This document shows, piece by piece, positions 1 to 4,359 of a stretch of DNA of 5,496 nucleotides. A model generated the notes under the pieces. The model made no database searches. It was not told the DNA's origin and saw only the letters and a list, made by a program, of their open reading frames with translations. The number at the start of each line of letters is the position of its first letter. Position 1 is the stretch's first letter. A program made the position numbers and the translations under genes. The stretch is from DASUMP01 sp036277635. Its GTDB lineage: Bacteria; Actinomycetota; Acidimicrobiia; IMCC26256; PALSA-610. The DNA lies in contig DASUMP010000046.1 in assembly GCA_036277635.1 (NCBI GenBank), forward strand, positions 1 to 5,496. Reading direction: 5' to 3'.

Positions 1-362
1 TCCCGGAAGTTGATCGAGATCAGCACCTCGGGCCGGTGACGGCGGATCGCCGCCGCGAGGTCGCGGCGCAGCGCGACCGACGGCTCGATGAGTCCGTCGG
101 GGTGCCCGAGGAACTCGACGGTGTCGACCCCCACGGCCGCCGCCGAACGGATCTCCTCGTCGGTGCGGACCGCGACGACTCGGTCGGGCGGCATCGAGTC
201 GATGCCCGCTTCGCCCGCGGTGACCATCACGTACGCGATCCGTTTGCCTTGATCGGTCCAGCGCGCGATCGCGCACGCGGCGCCGTACTCGAGGTCGTCG
301 GGGTGCGCCACGACGGCGAGGGCGCGCGACCAGTCTTCGGGGACTGCTTCCAGTTCGGCCAT
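1..362 (-). CDS. PIG-L/LmbE family deacetylase (N-terminal part, cut by window edge)
   Basis: Seen: reading leftward from the ATG at 362-360, 120 codons stay open to the window edge. The protein has a short hydrophobic beta strand (ALAVVAH, residues 14-20) running into AHPDDLEYG (19-27), then VMVTAGEAG (45-53), a conserved RTDEE segment (66-70) and EFLGHPDG (83-90). Known: AHPDD is the zinc-binding signature of the PIG-L/LmbE fold, with the His and second Asp binding metal. Family members are usually about 230-300 residues and remove N-acetyl groups from GlcNAc-type or related conjugates; MshB, Mca and BshB belong here. Inference: a cytoplasmic zinc-dependent N-deacetylase or amidase. MshB and Mca normally read AHPDDE; the AHPDDLEYG form here is the generic type, so the substrate cannot be assigned. 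The third metal-binding His lies beyond the edge. The start is the first ATG in this frame, with a weak AGGA about 9 bases upstream. The gene follows the 344-residue gene by 37 bases and may be co-transcribed with it. Confidence 0.9.
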   Translation of the reverse strand, partial: MAELEAVPEDWSRALAVVAHPDDLEYGAACAIARWTDQGKRIAYVMVTAGEAGIDSMPPDRVVAVRTDEEIRSAAAVGVDTVEFLGHPDGLIEPSVALRRDLAAAIRRHRPEVLISINFR

Positions 363-399
363 GTCGTCATCCTGGCGCACGCGCGCCCGGGCGGTGTCG

Positions 400-1434
400 T
401 CAGGCCGTGGTGACCGGAACGGGGAGCGCGGGTTCGGTCGCCGCGGTTGCGGGCGCGCTGGGCGCCGCAGGTGGTGTCGCGACGGGCGCGGGCGCGATGC
501 GCGGTGTGACGAGCGGGTCGCGGACTGCGCCGAGCTCGGCGGGCAGCAGGTTCGCGAGGCGCAGGAGCGGGACGTCGCCGGTGACGTACACGATGCGGCG
601 ACCTTCCGACGCGTCGAGCAGCGCGTCGACCAGCTCGGGGTCGCGCGGGTGGACGACGTCGATCAGCACGAGCAGTGGCTCGCGGGTGGCGCCGACGATC
701 CACTGGAGGAGATCGCGCGTCGCGGTCGGGGGCGCCGCACCGTCGTCGGCGTCGTTCGCGAGCGGCGAGCTCGGCGCCGCCTCGATCCCCATCGCGTCGA
801 GCGCCGCGATGCGCTCGTCGAGCGCGTCGAGGTGTTGGCGCACGTAGTGCACCCGCAGCTGCTCTTCGGCGAGCCAGTGACGGGCCCGATCTTCGAGCGG
901 CGCGTCGTCCGGGACGCCCGCGGCCACGAGCAGCGCGACCAACTGGTCGGGGCCGGGCGCGTCGCTCGACTCGATGCGCCGTTGCGCCGCCCACAGCTCG
1001 AGCTCGTAGTCGCGCAACGCGGCGCGCACCTCGTGCACGATCGGCGGCACCTCGACGCTGGTCGCGAGACTCGTGCGTTCGCGTTCGAGCCGGGCGCGCT
1101 CGTCGCGCAGCGCGGCGCGTTCCTCTTCACCCGCCAGGCGCACCACCGCGGTGTGCACCCGGGTGATCTGGGTCGCGAAGTCATCGCCGGGCTCGGCGGA
1201 CCGACCCGCCTCCCACAGCGCGAGGTCGCCCGCGGTCACGACGCGCGCGTCGACTCCAGCGAGGAACGTGGCCGCAACCGCCTCGTGGTAGGCGTCGCGA
1301 CACGCGACGAACGTCAGCGCCGGGTGGAGCAGCACCCGCGCCGTGCTCCCGGCGTCGGGGTGGAAGCACGCGAGCAAGCCGGAGCGGTCCTCGTTGTCGG
1401 GATCAGCGCACCGTCCGTGGCCGAGCTCACCCAT
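400..1434 (-). CDS. Protein of unknown function with coiled-coil-like helices
   Basis: This 344-residue product is not one I recognise. The ATG at 1434-1432 was chosen because GGAGG lies 5 bases upstream; the frame stays open further upstream, but that would overlap the divergent lyase/mutase gene. Seen: an N-terminal alpha/beta-looking part (about 15-80: LLACFHPDAG, TFVACRDAYH); a highly charged helical segment rich in Arg/Glu (about 92-125, with EEERAALRDERARLERER at 103-120); a second helical stretch (about 183-215); an acidic Ala/Pro linker (about 217-238); a compact hydrophobic domain (about 239-310) with LLVLIDVV, then DPELVDALL, then IVYVTGD; and a Pro/Ala-rich tail (312-344). No signal peptide, membrane segment or Walker A motif is visible. 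Inference: the strand-Asp, helix, strand-TGD order of the C-terminal domain resembles the second half of SMC/YhaN-like ATPase heads, but without the catalytic Glu and His. It is the first gene of the leftward pair, ahead of the PIG-L deacetylase. Confidence 0.85.
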   Translation of the reverse strand: MGELGHGRCADPDNEDRSGLLACFHPDAGSTARVLLHPALTFVACRDAYHEAVAATFLAGVDARVVTAGDLALWEAGRSAEPGDDFATQITRVHTAVVRLAGEEERAALRDERARLERERTSLATSVEVPPIVHEVRAALRDYELELWAAQRRIESSDAPGPDQLVALLVAAGVPDDAPLEDRARHWLAEEQLRVHYVRQHLDALDERIAALDAMGIEAAPSSPLANDADDGAAPPTATRDLLQWIVGATREPLLVLIDVVHPRDPELVDALLDASEGRRIVYVTGDVPLLRLANLLPAELGAVRDPLVTPRIAPAPVATPPAAPSAPATAATEPALPVPVTTA

Positions 1435-1439
1435 TGGGT

Positions 1440-1444
1440 CCTCC
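1440..1444 (-). promoter_or_regulatory. Ribosome binding site that fixes the start of the 344-residue protein
   Basis: On the minus strand GGAGG is followed by a 5-base spacer (ACCCA) and then ATG. This is one of only two strong Shine-Dalgarno matches in the window, and it supports the ATG at 1434 over the longer open frame that extends leftward-reading codons up to position 1869. Confidence 0.75.
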
Positions 1445-1494
1445 GATCGCGGATTGTCGGCGCGCCCGGACACCCCCTTGAGGGCGGTCGTGGG

Positions 1495-1500
1495 TAGGTT
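1495..1500 (+). promoter_or_regulatory. Candidate -10 box for a leaderless lyase/mutase transcript
   Basis: TAGGTT fits the TANNNT pattern of actinobacterial -10 elements. It ends 7 bases before the ATG at 1508, which would place the transcription start at or next to the A of the start codon. No strong Shine-Dalgarno is present; AGG inside the same box, 9 bases from the ATG, is the only alternative. No -35 hexamer is recognisable at normal spacing. Confidence 0.4.
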
Positions 1501-1507
1501 CGCGACC

Positions 1508-2323
1508 ATGACGAGCCAACGTGAACGAGCCGTCCGGTTCCGGGCCCTGCACCACGGCGACGTGCCCCTGCTCCTGCCGAACCCGTGGGACGTCGGCAGC
1601 GCCAAGGTGCTCGCGACGCTCGGGTTCCAGGCGTTGGCGACCACCAGCGCCGGATTCGCCGGCACGCTCGGACGGCGCGACGGCCGCGTCACCCGCGACG
1701 AAGCGATCGAGCACTCGCGGGTGATCGTCGGTGCCACCGACCTGCCGGTGAGCGCCGACCTCGAAGGCGGCTTCGCCGACGACCCCGACGGCGTCGCCGA
1801 GACCGTCCGCCAGGCCATCGGCGCCGGGCTCGCCGGCTGCTCGATCGAAGACGCCGCCGGACACGGCAACGGCGCGATCTACGACCACGGGCTCGCCGTC
1901 GAGCGCGTGATCGCCGCGGTCGAGGCCGCGCGCAGCACCGACGAGTTCGTGCTCACCGCGCGCGCCGAGAACTTCCTCCACGGCCGGTCCGACCTCGCCG
2001 ACACGATCGCCCGCCTGCAGGCGTTCCAGGAGGCCGGCGCCGACGTCCTCTACGCGCCCGGCGTCGCGTCCGCCGACGACATCCGCGCCATCGTCACCAG
2101 CGTCGACCGCCCGGTCAACGTGCTCGCGCTGCCCGGCGCGCCCACCGTGGCCGAGCTCGGCGCGATCGGCGTGGCGCGCATCTCGGTGGGTTCCGGCTTC
2201 TCCAACGTCGCCATCGGCGCGCTCGTGGCCGCCGGCCGGGAGCTCCTCGAGACCGGCACCTACGACTTCTGGAAGACCGCCGGCGTCGGGATGACCATGG
2301 CCCGCCAGGCCTTCGACGCCTAG
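1508..2323 (+). CDS. Isocitrate lyase/PEP mutase superfamily protein
   Basis: The 271-residue product has the TIM-barrel signatures of this superfamily: LPNPWDVGSAK (23-33), the ATTSAGFAGTLGRRDG segment (44-59), SADLEGGF (82-89), GCSIEDA (110-116), TARAENF (150-156), and the late strand NVLALPG (204-210) followed by RISVGSG (224-230). Known: members bind magnesium and act on C-C or P-C bonds of alpha-keto or carboxy acids (methylisocitrate lyase, PEP mutase, oxaloacetate hydrolase or decarboxylase). By motif alignment D58, D84, E86 and E114 match the PEP mutase metal-site residues D58, D85, D87 and E114, and R152 matches the arginine that contacts the substrate. The only Cys is C111; the KxCGH catalytic loop of true isocitrate and methylisocitrate lyases is absent, so lyase activity of that kind is unlikely. 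The substrate is unknown. The ATG is the start that leaves the divergent promoter region free; a GTG at 1490 is an in-frame alternative. The stop codon lies 14 bases before vapB. Confidence 0.92.
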   Translation: MTSQRERAVRFRALHHGDVPLLLPNPWDVGSAKVLATLGFQALATTSAGFAGTLGRRDGRVTRDEAIEHSRVIVGATDLPVSADLEGGFADDPDGVAETVRQAIGAGLAGCSIEDAAGHGNGAIYDHGLAVERVIAAVEAARSTDEFVLTARAENFLHGRSDLADTIARLQAFQEAGADVLYAPGVASADDIRAIVTSVDRPVNVLALPGAPTVAELGAIGVARISVGSGFSNVAIGALVAAGRELLETGTYDFWKTAGVGMTMARQAFDA

Positions 2324-2345
2324 TTATACTGATGAGTATGACTCA
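2322..2345. promoter_or_regulatory. Candidate autoregulatory operator of the vapBC pair (inverted repeats over -10 and start codon)
   Basis: Left arm AGTTATACT (2322-2330) and right arm AGTATGACT (2335-2343) are inverted repeats matching at 8 of 9 positions around a GATG loop. A second, nested repeat TGAGT-ATG-ACTCA (2333-2345) is centred on the vapB start codon. The patch is AT-rich in an otherwise very GC-rich window. Known: AbrB-fold VapB antitoxins, alone or complexed with VapC, repress their own promoters by binding such palindromes. Operator function here is inferred from position and symmetry. Confidence 0.6.
2325..2330 (+). promoter_or_regulatory. Candidate vapB -10 box (leaderless start)
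   Basis: TATACT matches the TATAAT consensus at 5 of 6 positions and begins 2 bases after the stop codon of the upstream gene. It ends 7 bases before the ATG at 2338, which places transcription initiation on or next to the start codon. No Shine-Dalgarno precedes either possible ATG (2332 or 2338). No convincing -35 is visible in the preceding coding sequence. Confidence 0.6.
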
Positions 2346-2568
2346 CCGGGTGGGCCCCAAGGGGCAGGTCGTGATCCCCAAGGAGCTGCGCGACGCACTC
2401 GGGATCGAACCCGGCGACGAGGTCAACTTCTGGCGTGAAGGCGACCACGTCGCGGTCCGCCCGGTCGCAGCACGTGCGGCGTTGCGTGGGCGGTTCGCCC
2501 GCTCGCCGCTCGCGCGCGACCTCGAGCGGTCCCGGCGGGCGGATCTTCGCCGCGAGAGCGCGCGGTGA
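2338..2568 (+). CDS. vapB: VapB-type antitoxin, SpoVT/AbrB fold
   Basis: The 76-residue product has an N-terminal swapped-hairpin AbrB DNA-binding domain at residues 3-43: HRVGPKGQVVIPKELRDALG, then IEPGDEVNFW and HVAVRPV. GxKGQVxIPKxLRxxLGI is the hallmark of this family. The Arg/Ala-rich tail (44-76) is where antitoxins of this class usually wrap and neutralise the toxin. Role: it neutralises the PIN toxin encoded next and, by family precedent, represses its own promoter. ATG 2338 was chosen because the TATACT box lies at leaderless spacing from it; the in-frame ATG at 2332 would add Met-Ser and lies only 1 base from that box. The stop codon overlaps the toxin start (GTGA, 2565-2568), so translational coupling is likely. 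Confidence 0.9.
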   Translation: MTHRVGPKGQVVIPKELRDALGIEPGDEVNFWREGDHVAVRPVAARAALRGRFARSPLARDLERSRRADLRRESAR

Positions 2569-2948
2569 CGACCGTTCTCGATTCGTGGGCCGTCCTCGCG
2601 TATCTCGCCGATGACGAACCCGCGGCCACCCTCGTCGACGAGCTGCTCGCGAAGGGTCGACCCGCGATGTGCTGGATCAACCTCGGCGAGGTCTTCTACG
2701 TGCTGCGACGACGGCACGGGGAGGAAGCGGCGGCGTCGACGGTGCGGGACCTGCGCGAGGTCCTGGCGGCGACGCTGCCGTCGAGTGAGCTCGTGATCTC
2801 GGCCGCGCGACTCAAGGCCGAGCACTCGATCGCGTACGCCGATGCGTTCGCGGCGGCGACGGCGATCGAGCTCGACGCGACGTTGTGGACCGGCGACGCC
2901 GAGCTGTTGATCACCGATGCACCGTGGCGTTGGCGTGATCTGCGATGA
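2565..2948 (+). CDS. vapC: VapC-type PIN-domain ribonuclease toxin
   Basis: The 127-residue product has typical VapC length. Seen: VLDSWAVLAYL at the N terminus with D6, NLGEVFYVL with E42, IAYADAFAAATA with D93, and WTGDAEL with D111. These are the four acidic residues that bind Mg2+/Mn2+ in PIN nucleases, so the active site looks intact. Known: VapC toxins are cytoplasmic endoribonucleases that cleave tRNA or rRNA and arrest growth when free of antitoxin. The specific RNA target cannot be read from sequence. The start is GTG at 2565, overlapping the vapB stop, with a weak GAGAG 6 bases upstream; coupling to vapB translation is expected. The stop codon is followed 34 bases later by cbs. Confidence 0.92.
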   Translation: MTTVLDSWAVLAYLADDEPAATLVDELLAKGRPAMCWINLGEVFYVLRRRHGEEAAASTVRDLREVLAATLPSSELVISAARLKAEHSIAYADAFAAATAIELDATLWTGDAELLITDAPWRWRDLR

Positions 2949-2972
2949 GGTCGAGCACGACGACCGACGACG

Positions 2973-2977
2973 GGAGG
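2973..2977 (+). promoter_or_regulatory. Ribosome binding site of cystathionine beta-synthase
   Basis: GGAGG with a 5-base spacer (GCGTG) before the ATG at 2983. It decides the start against the longer frame open from 2917, which would overlap the 3' end of vapC. No separate promoter was recognised in the 34-base gap, so cbs may be read through from vapBC or use a promoter inside vapC. Confidence 0.75.
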
Positions 2978-2982
2978 GCGTG

Positions 2983-4359
2983 ATGCGCTACGTGGAGTCG
3001 GTGCTCGACCTCATCGGTGACACGCCGCTCGTGCGGCTGCGTCACGTCGTGGGCGACGTGCCGGGACTCGTGCTCGCCAAGGTCGAGTACCTGAACCCCG
3101 GTGGGTCGGTGAAGGATCGGATCGCGTTGCGCATGGTCGACGCTGCAGAGCGCAGCGGCGCGTTGCGTCCGGGCGGCACGATCGTCGAACCGACGAGCGG
3201 GAACACCGGCATCGGGCTCGCGATCGTCGGCCAGGAGCGCGGCTACCGCTGCGTGTTCGTGTGCCCCGACAAGGTGTCGGGCGACAAGATCGCGGTGCTG
3301 CGCGCGTACGGCGCCGACGTGGTGGTGTGCCCGACCGCCGTCGACCCGGAGCACCCCGACTCCTACTACTCGGTGTCCGATCGGTTGGTGCGCGAGATCG
3401 CCGGCGCCTGGAAGCCCGACCAGTACTCGAACCCCGACAACCCGCGCTCGCACTACGAGACCACCGGCCCCGAGCTGTGGGAGCAGACCGACGGACGCAT
3501 CACGCACTTCGTCGCCGGCATCGGCACCGGCGGCACCATCACCGGCGCCGGCCGCTACCTCAAAGAGGTGAGCGACGGGCGCGTGCAGATCATCGGCGCC
3601 GACCCCGAGGGCTCGGTGTACTCCGGTGGCACCGGGCGGCCGTATCTCGTCGAAGGAGTCGGCGAAGACTTCTGGCCGACCACGTTCGATCGCGACATCA
3701 CCGACCGCGTGATCGCGGTCTCCGACAAAGACAGCTTCACGATGACGCGCCGCCTCGCGCGCGAAGAGGGACTGTTGGTCGGCGGGTCGTGCGGGATGGC
3801 GGTCGTCGCGGCGCAGCGCGTCGCCGCGGAGGCCGGTCCCGACGCGGTCGTCGTGGTGATCCTCCCCGATGGTGGTCGCGGCTACCTGTCGAAGATCTAC
3901 GACGACGGGTGGATGGCCGACTACGGCTTCCTCGACGTCGAGTCCGCCGAACCGAAGGTCGCCGACATCCTCACCCGCAAGGGAACGGTGCTCCCGCAGC
4001 TCGTGCACGTGCACCCCGACGAGACCGTCGAGAACGCGATCGAGATCCTGCGCGAGTACGGCGTGTCGCAGATGCCCGTCGTGCGCGCCGAGCCGCCCGT
4101 GATGGCGGCCGAGGTGGTGGGATCGGTGGTGGAACGCGACCTGTTGCAGCGTCTCGTGTCGGGGGGTGCCGCGTTGACCGACCGGTTGGAGCAGCACATG
4201 TCGCCACCGTTGCCGTTGATCGGGGGCGGCGAACCTCTCTCGTCGTTGATGGTCGCGCTGGAACGCGCGGGTGCGGTCGTCGTGCTCGAAGACGGCAAGC
4301 CGCAAGGCGTGATCACGCGCCAAGACGTGCTCGGGTTCCTGGCCGGCGGTGCGCGATGA
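2983..4359 (+). CDS. cbs: Cystathionine beta-synthase with C-terminal CBS-domain pair
   Basis: The 458-residue product is a fold-type II PLP enzyme that condenses L-serine (or an activated serine) with homocysteine to give cystathionine, the first step of reverse transsulfuration in the cytoplasm. Seen: IGDTPLVRL (11-19); LNPGGSVKDR (37-46) with PLP lysine K44; EPTSGNTG (69-76), the substrate loop; GIGTGGTITG (179-188), the phosphate-binding loop; EGVGEDFWP (224-232); GGSCGMA (267-273); and LPDGGRGYLSK (294-304). Two CBS motifs follow at about 335-392 and 402-454, forming a Bateman module. Known: actinobacterial homologues have about 460 residues and this same layout, and lack the N-terminal haem domain of the animal enzyme. 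The Bateman module in other CBS proteins binds adenosyl ligands; whether AdoMet activates this one is unknown. The short EPP segment at 370-372 sits in the first CBS motif. The stop codon overlaps the next gene's start (ATGA), consistent with co-translation. The plain cysteine synthase alternative is disfavoured by the tail and the next gene. Confidence 0.95.
   Translation: MRYVESVLDLIGDTPLVRLRHVVGDVPGLVLAKVEYLNPGGSVKDRIALRMVDAAERSGALRPGGTIVEPTSGNTGIGLAIVGQERGYRCVFVCPDKVSGDKIAVLRAYGADVVVCPTAVDPEHPDSYYSVSDRLVREIAGAWKPDQYSNPDNPRSHYETTGPELWEQTDGRITHFVAGIGTGGTITGAGRYLKEVSDGRVQIIGADPEGSVYSGGTGRPYLVEGVGEDFWPTTFDRDITDRVIAVSDKDSFTMTRRLAREEGLLVGGSCGMAVVAAQRVAAEAGPDAVVVVILPDGGRGYLSKIYDDGWMADYGFLDVESAEPKVADILTRKGTVLPQLVHVHPDETVENAIEILREYGVSQMPVVRAEPPVMAAEVVGSVVERDLLQRLVSGGAALTDRLEQHMSPPLPLIGGGEPLSSLMVALERAGAVVVLEDGKPQGVITRQDVLGFLAGGAR

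Larger units (their letters stand above)
1435..1507. promoter_or_regulatory. Divergent intergenic region serving both gene groups
   Basis: These 73 bases separate the starts of the leftward unknown-function gene and the rightward lyase/mutase gene, so promoters for both directions should lie here or extend into the genes. On the minus strand a weak -10-like GACAAT (4 of 6 matches to consensus, 1458-1453) precedes the GGAGG site, with no good -35. On the plus strand TAGGTT at 1495-1500 is a possible -10 box. No clear operator palindrome was seen. Confidence 0.5.

Noticed and set aside
384..393. Perfect palindrome CGCCCGGGCG between the two leftward genes, considered as a terminator
   Set aside because: There is no loop and no T-run on either side, and such short GC palindromes arise often by chance in this composition.
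361..1497. A 378-codon plus-strand open frame opposite the unknown-function gene
   Set aside because: The product is Arg/Val-rich and without motifs. The minus-strand frame has GGAGG at good spacing and a more protein-like composition.
1478..1500. TTGAGG as a -35 box paired with TAGGTT
   Set aside because: The spacing is 11 bases, too short for a sigma-70-type promoter.
1435..1869. N-terminal extension of the unknown-function protein into the lyase/mutase gene
   Set aside because: It would overlap a clearly coding gene by about 360 bases and ignore the GGAGG-ATG at 1444-1432. The extension is Ser/Thr/Pro-rich shadow translation.
1508..2323. Possible foreign codon usage in the lyase/mutase gene (GCC preferred for Ala, while the flanking genes prefer GCG)
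   Set aside because: The difference was seen only by hand sampling, is moderate, and GC-ending codons dominate throughout, so it does not support a transfer claim without a whole-genome codon table.
2917..2982. Upstream ATG extension of cbs
   Set aside because: It overlaps vapC and adds 22 residues not typical of the family. The ATG at 2983 has a strong ribosome binding site and begins where bacterial CBS proteins normally start.
2911..4323. A 470-codon open frame on the minus strand opposite cbs
   Set aside because: Its product is rich in His, Arg, Val and Asp with no recognisable domain, and it mirrors the codon phase of the well-supported cbs. Long antisense frames are expected at this GC content.
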